In this document: positions 9,079 through 17,824 of the stretch, in pieces
How positions within the stretch are numbered: the stretch's first letter is position 1
Layout of the letters: every line of letters starts with the position of its first letter
Assembly: GCA_016201795.1 (NCBI GenBank)
Contig: JACQCF010000028.1
Coordinates: forward strand, 1 to 51,082
Direction of reading: 5' to 3'
DNA length: 51,082 nt
DNA from: Candidatus Omnitrophota bacterium
GTDB lineage: Bacteria > Omnitrophota > Gorgyraeia > Zapsychrales > Fredricksoniimonadaceae
Program-made: the position numbers and the translations under genes
Notes under the pieces: generated by a model
Told to the model about the DNA's origin: nothing
Databases searched by the model: none
The model's input: the letters and a program-made list of their open reading frames with translations, nothing else

Positions 9079-9906
9079 ATGAAGAAACGCTGGATAGTGA
9101 TTATTGTTTGGGTCATTTTATTGGCCACCATTGGTATAGTGATTGCCAAGGGCAAGAAAGGGGCTTTATCATCACTGCAGCCGTCTTTTGTACCGGTGCA
9201 AAAATTGTTGGAAGAAGCCGCCCAAGATGAGGCCGGGGGGGATAAGCTAAAGGCCAAACAAGCTTATCAGGAGATTATTTTGGAATATCCCGATTACGAT
9301 AAGATCGAGGAAATTCAAAATAAACTGGGCAACTTGAACATGGGTATTATTTTTTCAACTTTACAGACGCCCCAGAGCCTGATGCATCAAGTTGAGCCAG
9401 GGGATTCTCTGGGAAAATTGGCCAAACAATACGGTACGACCAAAGAGCTTATCAAAAGAAGCAATGGCCTTAAAAGCGATGTGATCCGCGTGGGCCAGAA
9501 GCTGCGCATCTGGAAAGCGTCGTTTTCCGTGCTGATCAATAAATCCCAAAATATTTTGATTCTCAAATCCGGACAAGAAGTGATTAAAATGTATCATGTG
9601 GCCACCGGCAGGGAGGATAAAGAGAACGCTACGCCCATCGGTATTTTTAAAATCGCTTCCAAAATCCCCCATCCCGTGTGGTTTAAAGCCGGCAGCGCAC
9701 CGATTCCTCCGGAAAGCCCGGAAAATGAATTGGGTTCGCGCTGGATGGGGTTTGACGTTGATCCGCATTACGGTATCCACGGCACGATTCATCCGCGGAT
9801 GATTGGAGAGCATGCCACCGCAGGCTGCGTGCGTCTGACTAATCCCGAGGTGGAAGAACTTTTTGACCTTCTGCCGATGGGGACACAGGTGACGATACAA
9901 AATTAA
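9079..9906 (+). CDS. LysM-containing L,D-transpeptidase (YkuD domain)
   Basis: 275 residues. An N-terminal membrane anchor (about 5-23) is followed by a short helical region, a LysM peptidoglycan-binding motif (about 103-145) and a YkuD catalytic domain (about 150-275). The active-site region shows HGTIHP and ATAGCVRL, with catalytic Cys250 and conserved Gly and Arg around it. Such enzymes make 3-3 cross-links in peptidoglycan or attach proteins to it; the active site faces the periplasm. A GAGGTG ribosome site precedes the ATG. Flanked by related palindromic repeats; accA follows 64 bp on. Confidence 0.9.
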   Translation: MKKRWIVIIVWVILLATIGIVIAKGKKGALSSLQPSFVPVQKLLEEAAQDEAGGDKLKAKQAYQEIILEYPDYDKIEEIQNKLGNLNMGIIFSTLQTPQSLMHQVEPGDSLGKLAKQYGTTKELIKRSNGLKSDVIRVGQKLRIWKASFSVLINKSQNILILKSGQEVIKMYHVATGREDKENATPIGIFKIASKIPHPVWFKAGSAPIPPESPENELGSRWMGFDVDPHYGIHGTIHPRMIGEHATAGCVRLTNPEVEELFDLLPMGTQVTIQN

Positions 9907-9951
9907 GGTAATCCCTCGTCCCAGGAGGGGACTCGGGATAAATTCATCCCG
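9906..9951. repeat. Two small hairpins after the L,D-transpeptidase gene
   Basis: GTCCC-aggag-GGGAC (9918-9932), then CGGGAT-aaattc-ATCCCG (9934-9951). The start TAAGGTAATCCCTC is shared with the element before the trans-sulfuration gene at 43282, and the CCCTCGTCCC...GGGACTCGGGA core with the element at 8990. Confidence 0.65.
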
Positions 9952-9970
9952 ATAAAAGCCGCAGGAATTT

Positions 9971-10924
9971 ATGAGCAAATTGGATTTTGAAAAACCAGTC
10001 CTCGAGCTGGAGGTAAAAATTAATGATCTTCGCCAGATGAGCTCTAAACGCGTCACCTTGGAGCCGGAGGTCAAACGCCTGGAAGCCAAGCTGGAGAAAT
10101 TAAAGCACGACATTTATATGAATTTAACGCCCTGGCAGAGGGTGCAGATCGCCCGCCACCCCAAGCGGCCTTACACGCTTGATTATATCAGGCTTATGAG
10201 TGATGAATTTTTGGAATTGCATGGCGACCGCCTGTTCGCGGATGATCTTTCTATCGTGGGTGGTTTTGCTAAAATCGACAGCCAGAAAGTGATGATCATC
10301 GGTCATCAAAAGGGCCGCGATACGAAAGAAAATTTGCAGCGCAATTTCGGCTGCGCGCATCCGGAAGGCTACCGCAAAGCCATGCGCCTGATGAGGCTGG
10401 CCGCCAAATTTCATGTGCCGGTTATTTGTTTGATTGATACGCCCGGCGCTTATCCAGGCATTGGCGCCGAAGAGCGCGGTCAGGCGCAGGCCATTGCTGA
10501 AAATTTGCGTGATATGGCTGGCATTAAAACACCGGTCATTGTCGCTATTATCGGCGAGGGCGGCAGCGGCGGGGCGCTGGGCATTGGTGTGGCGGACCGC
10601 GTGCTAATCCTCGAGCATGCCTATTATTCAGTGATATCGCCGGAAGGCTGCGCCTCCATTCTCTGGCGCAGCTCTCTGAGAGCTTCTGATGCGGCCAAAG
10701 CCTTGAGATTGCACGGCGAAGATTTAATAAAGTTTAATATCGTCGATGAAATCATTCCCGAGCCTTTAGGCGGCGCACATCGAAGCTCCGAAGAAACCGC
10801 GGCCAATTTAAAGTCCGCCCTGCTCAAACATCTTAAAAAAGTCATCAGTCTTTCCTTGGAAGATCTTCTGGAAGCCCGCTACAAAAAATACCGTAACATC
10901 GGTGAATTCATCGAGCAAAAATGA
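9971..10924 (+). CDS. accA: Acetyl-CoA carboxylase, carboxyltransferase subunit alpha
   Basis: 317 residues, the usual full length. AccA forms, with AccD, the carboxyltransferase that moves CO2 from carboxybiotin to acetyl-CoA, making malonyl-CoA for fatty acid synthesis. Family hallmarks: an N-terminal helical [11 protein letters not shown] segment, GDRLFADD, the oxyanion-hole region [12 protein letters not shown], and [11 protein letters not shown]. accD and the biotin carrier genes are not in the window. The stop overlaps the rlmN ATG (ATGA). It depends on biotin made by the operon downstream of the tRNAs. Confidence 0.97.
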   Translation: MSKLDFEKPVLELEVKINDLRQMSSKRVTLEPEVKRLEAKLEKLKHDIYMNLTPWQRVQIARHPKRPYTLDYIRLMSDEFLELHGDRLFADDLSIVGGFAKIDSQKVMIIGHQKGRDTKENLQRNFGCAHPEGYRKAMRLMRLAAKFHVPVICLIDTPGAYPGIGAEERGQAQAIAENLRDMAGIKTPVIVAIIGEGGSGGALGIGVADRVLILEHAYYSVISPEGCASILWRSSLRASDAAKALRLHGEDLIKFNIVDEIIPEPLGGAHRSSEETAANLKSALLKHLKKVISLSLEDLLEARYKKYRNIGEFIEQK

Positions 10925-11964
10925 ATACTCCCAAGGATATCCGCGACTTGTCTTTTGAGGAACTGGACGGTTATTTAAAATCCGTCGGGCAGGAGACTTT
11001 CCGCGCCCAGCAGATCTTCGAGTGGATTTATAAGAAGGGGGCCGTTGGTTTTGAGTCCATGAGCAATTTGCCCTTGGATTTGCGCCAGCGGTTAAGACAA
11101 GATTTCGATTTAAAGCCCAACGCCATTACTAAAAAAGTAGTTTCTGAAGATGGGACAACCAAATTTCTTTTCGATTTATTGGACCATGAAAAAATCGAGA
11201 GCGTGTTAATTCCGACGGCAACTAGAACAACAGCCTGTATTTCTACTCAAGCGGGATGCAAATTCGGCTGTAGATTCTGTGCCAGCGGCATTGGCGGCTG
11301 GTCTCGTCATTTAAGTTGCGCGGAAATCGTCACCCAGGTTTTACATGTCAAAGAAGAATCTCAAAAGCACAAGAGACCATTATCCAATATTGTGTTCATG
11401 GGTACGGGCGAGCCTCTGGATAATTTTGATAATTTGTTTAAGGCGATCAGGATTATCAATTCGGATAAGGCCATGGGTATAGGAGCCAGGCACATTACTA
11501 TCTCGACGGTGGGATTGGTCCCCCGGATTAAAGAATTAGCCAGACAAAACCTGCAAATTGAGTTAGCTGTTTCCCTGCATGGGTTTGACAATGCCTCGCG
11601 CAACGTTTTAATGCCGGTCAATCGCAAATATCCTTTCGATGAACTTATCGAGGCGTGCCGCCAGTATGTCAAAGCAACCAAGAGGCAAATTACATTTGAA
11701 TACATCCTGATTAAAGACGTCACCTGCACACCAAAGGCCGTTCAAAGTCTCAAGAAAGCATTGCAAGGACTTATTTGTAAAATGAATCTCATTCCTTATA
11801 ATCCCGTCTCGGAATTTGACCACCGGACCCCTTCCCGCCAAGAAATGCTTACCTTTAGAAATCGTCTGGAAGAATGCGGCATCCATGCCACTATCCGTAT
11901 GCCACGCGGCAGAGATGTCGCTGCCGCCTGCGGGCAATTGCGTCACGCGCATTTAGAAAAATAA
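10921..11964 (+). CDS. rlmN: Dual-specificity rRNA/tRNA methyltransferase RlmN (radical SAM)
   Basis: 347 residues. RlmN methylates C2 of adenine 2503 in 23S rRNA and A37 of some tRNAs using radical SAM chemistry. The 4Fe-4S motif is C113-KFG-C117-RF-C120; the GTGEP motif and the C-terminal methyl-accepting cysteine in AACGQL (about Cys337) are present, so it looks fully active. Coupled to accA by the ATGA overlap. It ends directly against the convergent gene at 11965. Confidence 0.96.
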   Translation: MNTPKDIRDLSFEELDGYLKSVGQETFRAQQIFEWIYKKGAVGFESMSNLPLDLRQRLRQDFDLKPNAITKKVVSEDGTTKFLFDLLDHEKIESVLIPTATRTTACISTQAGCKFGCRFCASGIGGWSRHLSCAEIVTQVLHVKEESQKHKRPLSNIVFMGTGEPLDNFDNLFKAIRIINSDKAMGIGARHITISTVGLVPRIKELARQNLQIELAVSLHGFDNASRNVLMPVNRKYPFDELIEACRQYVKATKRQITFEYILIKDVTCTPKAVQSLKKALQGLICKMNLIPYNPVSEFDHRTPSRQEMLTFRNRLEECGIHATIRMPRGRDVAAACGQLRHAHLEK

Positions 11965-12474
11965 TTATGGGGAGGTATTTTTGCTGCGCAGTTTGTCCAT
12001 CAGCGCGCGCATTTTGGGATTATTGATGAGCTCCTGCGCTTTAGGATTGTTCTGGATGGCTTTTGTATCGTGGGACATGACCTCCTGGGTCAGGGTCGGG
12101 TCCAAGAGCAGCTGCATCAATTCGGGGTCTTTGACCATCTCTTGAATCTCTGCCATCATTTCAGGATCACCCATCAATTTGGTCTGAGCAGACCGAATTT
12201 TCTGATTCATAACATCATCGGAAGGTGATGGCGTAGCATCAGGATTGGCCGCCGGCATAATCTGGGCATTGGCAATAGTGGCCACCTGTGAAGCATTGAT
12301 TTTGATATCACCCATCGTCGGTGTATGAATGGTGTAGACGCCCGCGACCGCTGAGATTAATTCACCTTTGATTTGCGAGCCGTCTTTGAGGGTGATGATC
12401 TGGTCGGCAGATAAAGCCGTCTGTGGCAGGAGCACTAAGAAAGCAAAGACCAATATTTTGGAAATCCTGTTCAT
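11965..12474 (-). CDS. Secreted protein with small beta-barrel and STI1-like C-terminus
   Basis: 169 residues. A clear signal peptide (about 1-22, ending TALSA) is followed by a segment (IITLKDGSQIKGEL...GDIKINASQVATI) that looks like a small Sm/SH3-type beta barrel, a Pro/Ala linker, and a C-terminal DP-rich helical region (DPEMM, DPELM, NNPKAQ, NNPKMR). That last part resembles the STI1/Tic40-type co-chaperone motif. Function unknown; a periplasmic chaperone-like role would be speculation. The N-terminal barrel pattern recurs in the protein at 26231. Convergent with rlmN, abutting stop to stop. Confidence 0.72.
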   Translation of the reverse strand: MNRISKILVFAFLVLLPQTALSADQIITLKDGSQIKGELISAVAGVYTIHTPTMGDIKINASQVATIANAQIMPAANPDATPSPSDDVMNQKIRSAQTKLMGDPEMMAEIQEMVKDPELMQLLLDPTLTQEVMSHDTKAIQNNPKAQELINNPKMRALMDKLRSKNTSP

Positions 12475-12519
12475 AACTAATCAAAGTTTACCATGAAAGC
12501 GCAGGGGATGCAAAAATGC

Positions 12520-12606
12520 TGGTGCTGGGAGAGGGAATCGAACCCTCACAGCCGTGAGGCTACTGGTTTTTGAGACCAGCGCGTATACCAGTTCCGCCAT
12601 CCCAGC
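12520..12606 (-). tRNA. tRNA-Leu (anticodon CAA)
   Basis: Acceptor stem GCTGGGA / TCCCAGC, D arm, anticodon arm CTGGT-CTCAAAA-ACCAG (anticodon CAA), a long class II variable arm, and a T arm with GGTTCGATTCC. The 3' CCA is encoded. 87 nt. Separated by 4 nt from the upstream tRNA-Ala and probably processed from the same transcript. Confidence 0.96.
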
Positions 12607-12610
12607 AGAA

Positions 12611-12684
<74 letters not shown>

Positions 12685-12776
12685 ATTACATTAAGATTTT
12701 TTCAAGAACGATGGGGCGCCATCCCGAGTATATCGAGGGACAGCCCCGACCTAATTTTCTAAAAAGAAGAAACGCC

Positions 12777-12806
12777 ACTATACCATACCCTTTTCTATTT
12801 TGTCAA
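12777..12806 (-). promoter_or_regulatory. Promoter for the tRNA-Ala/tRNA-Leu pair
   Basis: On the minus strand: TTGACA (12806-12801), 18-bp spacer, TATAGT (12782-12777), with an upstream TGG making an extended -10. It would start a transcript about 85 nt before tRNA-Ala. Confidence 0.7.
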
Positions 12807-12820
12807 TCTTTCGACTTTGT

Positions 12821-12862
12821 CCTTCGATAAACTCAGGACTCGGCCTGAGCAAAGTCGAAGGC
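12821..12862. repeat. CCTTCGA...CTCAGG inverted repeat (family A)
   Basis: CCTTCGA...CTCAGG pairs with CCTGAG...TCGAAGG. Related copies lie at 27019 and, degenerate, at 47452. All three are intergenic and next to a promoter. Here it separates the divergent tRNA and nifS promoters. Confidence 0.75.
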
Positions 12863-12879
12863 CTTCGTTCAAGATTGAT

Positions 12880-12912
12880 TCGTTAACCTCAACTATCCAA
12901 TCAGGTTGACAA
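12880..12912. promoter_or_regulatory. Putative BirA (biotin repressor) operator
   Basis: TCGTTAACC (12880-12888), 15-bp spacer, GGTTGACAA (12904-12912). The arms match the known BirA-box pattern (TTGTAAACC, about 14-16 nt, GGTTTACAA) with two and one mismatches, and match each other at 7 of 9 positions as an inverted repeat. The right arm contains the -35 of the nifS/bio promoter, so binding would block RNA polymerase. The BirA encoded downstream has the N-terminal DNA-binding domain required. Confidence 0.75.
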
Positions 12913-12934
12913 TTAAGATGGAGGCGATTATCAT
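12906..12934 (+). promoter_or_regulatory. Promoter of the nifS-birA-bio operon
   Basis: TTGACA (12906-12911), 17-bp spacer, TATCAT (12929-12934). Transcription would start about 12940-12943, at or just before the nifS ATG (12943), so the mRNA is probably leaderless; no ribosome site sits at a proper distance. Confidence 0.75.
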
Positions 12935-12942
12935 ACTGACTT

Positions 12943-14082
12943 ATGTCATCTATTTATTTAGATTATGCTGCAACCACCCCTTGTGATCCTCTGGTGGGAC
13001 AGGCCATGGCTCCTTACTTTTTTGAGCGTTTTGGCAATGCCTCAAGCCCACATAGTTTTGGTCAAAGCGCCCGCAAAGCCCTTGAAGACAGTCGCGCTCT
13101 GGTGGCGGATTTTATCGGGGCCAAACCTTCGGAGATTATCTTTACTTCCGGCGCCACCGAGGCCAACAATCACGCTATTTTTTTCACGGCCCGCGCTTTA
13201 AAAAACAAAGGCAGACACGTGATTATTTCTGCCGTCGAGCATCACAGCGTGCTTGAGCCCGCCCGTCGTCTGCAGGCTGAGGGTTTTGACGTCAGCTTTG
13301 TGAAGCCTACCGCCGACGGGATTATTGATCCCCCATCGGTCGAAGATTTGATTAGAGAAGATACAATTCTTATGGCTATCCATCATGCCAATAATGAAAT
13401 CGGTGTGCTTGAGCCGGTGGAAGAGATCGGTACCATAGCCCGTCAAAAGGGTATTTATTTTCTGGTGGATGCCACGCAAACCGTAGGGCATATTCCCGTC
13501 GATGTCCGTCAAATCTGTTGCGATTTCCTATCCCTGTCAGCACACAAATTTTATGGACCCCAGGGAGTGGGCGCTTTATACGTGCGCGAGGGAATTAAAA
13601 TTGATCCCTGGCTTTTAGGCGGAGATCAAGAGCGTGGCCGTCGGGCCAGCACACATAATCTTGCTGCTATCGTGGGTTTAGGCAAAGCCGTTCATTTGTG
13701 CCGAAATCATAGGGAGAAAGAAGCCAAAGAACAATCAGCCCTTCGTGATCGTATCATCGAGTATGTGCTCAACAACATTCCTGGCGTTGTATCCAACGGT
13801 CACCGGCAGCGTCGTTTGCCCAACAATGCCCATTTTGCTTTTGAAAATATCAGCGGGGAGGAATTGGTGGCGGCTTTGGACATGGCCGGTATCGCCGTCT
13901 CGCAAGGATCAGCGTGTACGTGGGGAGCTCTTGAGGCTTCGCATGTGCTTAAAGCCATCGGGTTATCGGACCGTATGGCCTTAGGCAGTTTGCGTATCAG
14001 CCTCGGACGATGGACAACGTCACAGGACGTCGATTATTTTTTGCAGCAGTTGAAATTAAAAGTAGAAAAGATTCGTCGTTAG
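12943..14082 (+). CDS. Cysteine desulfurase (NifS/IscS family)
   Basis: 379 residues. This PLP enzyme removes sulfur from cysteine as an enzyme-bound persulfide for Fe-S clusters and tRNA thiolation. The PLP lysine is Lys202 in LSAHKFYGP; the catalytic Cys325 lies in QGSACTWG on the C-terminal loop. The length is normal. It heads the operon with birA and the bio genes, and mnmA, a typical sulfur acceptor, is the last gene. Biotin synthase needs Fe-S clusters, so biotin control of this gene is plausible. Whether it is also the general housekeeping desulfurase cannot be told. Confidence 0.94.
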   Translation: MSSIYLDYAATTPCDPLVGQAMAPYFFERFGNASSPHSFGQSARKALEDSRALVADFIGAKPSEIIFTSGATEANNHAIFFTARALKNKGRHVIISAVEHHSVLEPARRLQAEGFDVSFVKPTADGIIDPPSVEDLIREDTILMAIHHANNEIGVLEPVEEIGTIARQKGIYFLVDATQTVGHIPVDVRQICCDFLSLSAHKFYGPQGVGALYVREGIKIDPWLLGGDQERGRRASTHNLAAIVGLGKAVHLCRNHREKEAKEQSALRDRIIEYVLNNIPGVVSNGHRQRRLPNNAHFAFENISGEELVAALDMAGIAVSQGSACTWGALEASHVLKAIGLSDRMALGSLRISLGRWTTSQDVDYFLQQLKLKVEKIRR

Positions 14083-14105
14083 GGATGGCCAGGACAGGAC
14101 CCCTG
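14080..14105. repeat. Degenerate copy of the GGATGGGGATACC element (family E)
   Basis: The stretch from GGGATGG to AGGACAGGACCCC between nifS and birA resembles the ends of the elements at 16224 and 34472 but lacks the GATACCTG middle. It may be a decayed copy. Confidence 0.4.
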
Positions 14106-14120
14106 TAGAAAAATTGGCCT

Positions 14121-15074
14121 ATGCAAGAGAAGATTATTCAATTTCTAAAACAAACCGACGGCTATGTTTCCGGCGAGGAAATGAGCCAGCAGCTCAATAT
14201 GTCCCGCGCCGCGATTTGGAAGCATATGCAGGAGCTGCGCGCGTTAGGGTATGACATCGCTGCGGTGCCGCATTTAGGATATCAACTGGTGGCTTCTCCT
14301 GACCGGCTTTTTGCTCATGAAATTCAATTCGGTTTATCTACCAAGACCATGGGCCAAAAGATTTTTGCTTTTGATTCCATCAGCTCGACCATGGATGAAG
14401 CTTTTCGTTTAGGGATGGAAGGTACCGTCGAGGGAACGGTGGTTTGTGCCGAGGGACAAACCAAGGGCCGTGGCCGCCTGGGCCGGGGCTGGCTGTCGCC
14501 CAAGACCAAAGGCATTTATTGTTCGCTGGTTCTGAGGCCTAAATTACCTCCGACGCAAATGCCGCGCTTGACACTGATGACGGCGGTTGCTTTAGCAGAG
14601 GCGGTCCATCAGACAACGTCCTTGCAGCCAATGATCAAATGGCCCAATGATCTTGTGATCGGTTCTAAAAAATTGGCCGGGATTTTGACGGAACTGCGCG
14701 CCGAGGTGGATCAGGTAAAATTTGTCGTCGTGGGCATTGGTTTAAACGTCAATGCCGCCAGTTGGCAGCTTCCAGAGGCAGCCACTTCTTTGAAAATCGA
14801 AACCAGGCAAACCATCAACCGCATCAGGGTTTTTCAGGAAACTTTAAAGTCCATGGAGTTTTGGTACAACAAGGTTCTTAAAGGTCACTTTGATGAGGTT
14901 TTAGACTATTGCAAACAACATTCCGCTACCTTGAAAAAACGTGTGCGCGTACATGATTCCGCAGGAGACAGCCAAGGAGAAGCTCTGGATATTGACAGCG
15001 ACGGAGGTCTTTTAATCCGTCAGGATAACGGCACACTGATCAAGAAAATGGCCGGGGACGTCCGCCAAATATGA
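14121..15074 (+). CDS. birA: BirA bifunctional biotin ligase and repressor
   Basis: 317 residues. BirA activates biotin to biotinyl-AMP, attaches it to the carrier protein of acetyl-CoA carboxylase, and as the adenylate-bound dimer represses bio genes. An N-terminal winged HTH (about 1-60, with LNMSRAAIWKHMQELR) precedes the catalytic domain carrying GRGRLGRGW (116-124) and KWPND (173-177); a C-terminal SH3-like domain completes it. The DNA-binding domain supports autoregulation through the site at 12880. The stop overlaps the bioF start. Confidence 0.96.
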   Translation: MQEKIIQFLKQTDGYVSGEEMSQQLNMSRAAIWKHMQELRALGYDIAAVPHLGYQLVASPDRLFAHEIQFGLSTKTMGQKIFAFDSISSTMDEAFRLGMEGTVEGTVVCAEGQTKGRGRLGRGWLSPKTKGIYCSLVLRPKLPPTQMPRLTLMTAVALAEAVHQTTSLQPMIKWPNDLVIGSKKLAGILTELRAEVDQVKFVVVGIGLNVNAASWQLPEAATSLKIETRQTINRIRVFQETLKSMEFWYNKVLKGHFDEVLDYCKQHSATLKKRVRVHDSAGDSQGEALDIDSDGGLLIRQDNGTLIKKMAGDVRQI

Positions 15075-16225
15075 TGAATCCATCTTTCTTAGAACAAAAT
15101 CTTTTTGAATTGGAATCCAAATCCCTGCGCCGACATTGGCGCATGGTGCAAAGCCCTCAGTCGAAGGAAATCATCCTGGATGGAAAGCGTGTTTTAAACT
15201 TTTGTTCCAACAATTATCTGGGCCTGGCGGATGATGAGCGTATCAAGCAGGCCGCCCTTGAGGCGGTGCGTCAGGATGGTTTTGGATCCGGGGCCTCGAG
15301 ACTGGTTTGCGGAACCTTGAGCGCGCATGTTAAGCTCGAAGAGAAACTGGCCCGTCTTAAAAATACCGAAAGCGCGCTGGTGTTTTCCAGCGGCTATATG
15401 GCCAACACAGGCATTATCCCGGCCTTGTTTGGCCGAGACGATGTTATCTTGAGCGATCGGCTCAATCATGCCTCCATCGTCGACGGCATTCTTTTAAGCC
15501 GGGCTAAACTAAAACGCTATGCGCACAAGGACATGCAGGACTTGGAAGACGCGCTTAAAAATTCCGGCAGTTTTAAGAAGCGTTTGATTGTTACCGATAC
15601 CATTTTTAGCATGGACGGCGACACGACCCCGCTTCAAAAGATTGTTGATTTAGCCCGTCGCTATGAAGCCTGGGTGATGGTCGATGAAGCGCACGCTTTT
15701 GGTGTGCTAGGTGAGCATGGAGCCGGGTTGGTGGAAGAGGAGAATTTAGGTGATCACATAGATATTCAGATGGGAACGCTCTCCAAAGCGGCCGGGTGTT
15801 TTGGCGCTTATGCCGCCGGCTCAAAATCTTTGTGCGATTATTTGACCAACCACAGCCGCAGTTTCATTTATACCACCGCCATGCCGCCGGCTTGTGCCGC
15901 CGCCGCATCCGTGGCCGTGGATATCATCGCGCAGGACAAAGAACGTCGTCACAGGCTTCTTTTCAATGCCGATTATCTGCGTCGAGGACTGCAGGCTTTA
16001 GGTTTTGATACGATGCAGTCGGCCACCCCGATTATTCCGATCGTGGTCAAAGATTCAGTCAAAGCCCTGGAAGCCTCGCGGCGTTTGCTAGAGCAGGGAA
16101 TTTTTGTGCAGGCCATACGCCCACCAACGGTGCCGGTCAATACCGCCCGCTTGCGTGTGACAGTGATGGCGACACATACCGAGGAAGATTTGGATTTATT
16201 TTTGGATTGTATACAAAAAATTTAG
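15071..16225 (+). CDS. bioF: 8-amino-7-oxononanoate synthase
   Basis: 384 residues. A PLP enzyme of the alpha-oxoamine synthase family; BioF condenses pimeloyl-ACP (or -CoA) with L-alanine, the first step of ring assembly. Seen: FCSNNYLGLADD, GSGASRLVCG, VDEAHAFGVLGE, and Lys239 in GTLSKAAGCFG as the PLP site. Length and motifs also fit 2-amino-3-ketobutyrate ligase, but the bio context decides for BioF. The first ATG at 15071 is followed by another at 15074; it overlaps the birA stop. Confidence 0.94.
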   Translation: MMNPSFLEQNLFELESKSLRRHWRMVQSPQSKEIILDGKRVLNFCSNNYLGLADDERIKQAALEAVRQDGFGSGASRLVCGTLSAHVKLEEKLARLKNTESALVFSSGYMANTGIIPALFGRDDVILSDRLNHASIVDGILLSRAKLKRYAHKDMQDLEDALKNSGSFKKRLIVTDTIFSMDGDTTPLQKIVDLARRYEAWVMVDEAHAFGVLGEHGAGLVEEENLGDHIDIQMGTLSKAAGCFGAYAAGSKSLCDYLTNHSRSFIYTTAMPPACAAAASVAVDIIAQDKERRHRLLFNADYLRRGLQALGFDTMQSATPIIPIVVKDSVKALEASRRLLEQGIFVQAIRPPTVPVNTARLRVTVMATHTEEDLDLFLDCIQKI

Positions 16226-16253
16226 GATGGGGATACCTGAGGACAGGCCCCCA
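16224..16253. repeat. GGATGGGGATACCTGAGGACAGG element (family E)
   Basis: It sits between bioF and bioH and shares GATGGGGATACCTGAGGACAGG-type sequence with 34521-34546 in the purM-purD gap. It accounts for the spurious 21-codon N-terminal extension of the bioH ORF in the track. Confidence 0.75.
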
Positions 16254-16269
16254 TAAAAAGTTTAGATAT

Positions 16270-17070
16270 ATGGCTTATTTGGTTACTAATCGCAATCTTA
16301 AATGGTATTACGAAATCTCCGGCAGCGGCGAGCCGATCATTTTTATCCACGGCTTTGGCGGCAGCAGCCGATGGTGGTCGGCGCAAAAAGCTTTTTTCGA
16401 AACCGATTATCATGTCTTGACCGTCGATTTGCCGGGCCACGGACAAAGTTCCTGGGGTATGGTTAACCTTAAGGATATGGCCATGGATCTTCGCCAAATG
16501 ATCAATACTTTAGACCTGGATCGAATCAACATCGTCGCCAGTTCCTTTGGCGGATTGGTGGCGCTGGAGCTCTATCCTCTCATATCAAAGAGAACATTGC
16601 GTATCAGCTTTGTCGGCTCCATTCCTAAATTCGCTCGAGGGCCTTCTTATCCTGCAGGACTCGATATCGACAGGATCCGCGAGCTCAGCCAACAATTCGA
16701 GGGGGATTACGCGTCCATTTTGGATATTTTTTTTCGCTCGCTGTTTACGGTGCAGGAAAGGGAATCCGCGGCCTTTAAGACAGTTCAAGAGCTTCGAGAC
16801 AATGATGTTTTACCTCAGCGGGAAGCCTTGAAGATTTTTCTGGATATTTTAGAGAAGGCGGATTTGCGCCACCGTTTAGCGTCGCTGGTTTGCCCGGTGC
16901 AGTTTATTACAGGTACAGAAGATTATATTTGTCCCAAGGCCGTCATGGAATGGGTGGGGGAGCATATACCCCATGCCCGTTTGGATTTTATCGACGGATG
17001 CGGCCATTTGCCGTTTTTAACCAAGGCCACCCCATACAATGACCTTTTGGAAAGTTTCCTCATTAACTGA
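16270..17070 (+). CDS. bioH: Pimeloyl-ACP methyl ester esterase-like alpha/beta hydrolase
   Basis: 266 residues from the ATG at 16270; the upstream extension (from 16207) is repeat-derived. An alpha/beta hydrolase with IHGFGGSS oxyanion region, nucleophile Ser92 in ASSFGG, Asp218 in GTEDYI and His246 in GCGHLPF. Lying directly between bioF and bioC, it most likely removes the methyl group from pimeloyl-ACP methyl ester, ending the BioC-initiated pimelate route. Sequence alone cannot separate BioH from BioG/BioV-type substitutes. Overlaps bioC by 32 bp. Confidence 0.82.
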   Translation: MAYLVTNRNLKWYYEISGSGEPIIFIHGFGGSSRWWSAQKAFFETDYHVLTVDLPGHGQSSWGMVNLKDMAMDLRQMINTLDLDRINIVASSFGGLVALELYPLISKRTLRISFVGSIPKFARGPSYPAGLDIDRIRELSQQFEGDYASILDIFFRSLFTVQERESAAFKTVQELRDNDVLPQREALKIFLDILEKADLRHRLASLVCPVQFITGTEDYICPKAVMEWVGEHIPHARLDFIDGCGHLPFLTKATPYNDLLESFLIN

Positions 17071-17824
17071 GCGTGTCCGACGGGCTTTTAGCGAAGCCGC
17101 GGATCAATACGACATTTTAGCCGGTCTTCATCGGGAAATCGGCCGTGATCTCATGGGCAAAATTGTGCGTTTGCCTCAGGCGCGTTACATTCTAGACGTG
17201 GGCTGCGGCACGGGGTATTTAACAGGCAAAGCCAATTTTTATTTTCCCGAAAGTCACGTTATCGGTTTGGATTTCTCCGAGGAAATGCTGGCCAAGGCCA
17301 AAGAAAAGCATGAAAATATCAGCTGGATCACCGCTGATGCGCATCATTTGCCGCTTAAAGACAAAGCCATGGACATCATTGTTTCTAATCTGGCGTATCA
17401 ATGGGTTTTGGATTTACCCAAAGCTTTTGTCGAAGCCCGTCGGGTTTTATCACCAGAAGGGGTTCTGGCAGCAACTTTGTTTGGCTATCAGACCTGCGAT
17501 GAACTCTTTTCTTCCCTGCAAGCGGTGGGGGTAAGCTCGCAAGATTTCCATCGTTTGCCGACGATGGATGAGATTCAAAGAAGTTTGGTCCAGGCGGGCT
17601 TTGCCAAAACCGACGTGGATTATGAGCGCATTCAAATTCAGTTTAAGGATCTCTGGGATCTTTTAGGCTGGCTGAAAGCCATCGGCGCCAACGGCCTCTC
17701 GCACGGTGAATTTTTAGGCCCTCAGACGCTGGAAGAGGCCAATGCGTATTGTCTAAACACCTATCCGTATCACGACGGTATTCGTGTCACATTCGAGGTT
17801 ATCTGGATTTATGCCAACGCATAG
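17039..17824 (+). CDS. bioC: Malonyl-ACP O-methyltransferase
   Basis: 261 residues. BioC methylates malonyl-ACP with SAM so that fatty acid synthase can build pimeloyl-ACP methyl ester. SAM-binding motif LDVGCGTGYLTG (about 50-62), LDFSEEML, ADAHHLPLKDKAMDIIVSN and the BioC-typical LAYQWVLDLPKAF are visible. Context between bioH and bioD makes the call firm. The start lies inside the bioH end, suggesting translational coupling; the stop overlaps the bioD start. Confidence 0.94.
   Translation: MTFWKVSSLTERVRRAFSEAADQYDILAGLHREIGRDLMGKIVRLPQARYILDVGCGTGYLTGKANFYFPESHVIGLDFSEEMLAKAKEKHENISWITADAHHLPLKDKAMDIIVSNLAYQWVLDLPKAFVEARRVLSPEGVLAATLFGYQTCDELFSSLQAVGVSSQDFHRLPTMDEIQRSLVQAGFAKTDVDYERIQIQFKDLWDLLGWLKAIGANGLSHGEFLGPQTLEEANAYCLNTYPYHDGIRVTFEVIWIYANA

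Noticed and set aside
16207-16269. N-terminal extension of the bioH ORF
   Set aside because: It is encoded by the family E repeat; the homologous region starts at the ATG at 16270.
16270-17070. The alpha/beta hydrolase as a general esterase outside biotin synthesis
   Set aside because: Overlap with bioC and position between bioF and bioC make the BioH role far more likely, although activity is not proven.
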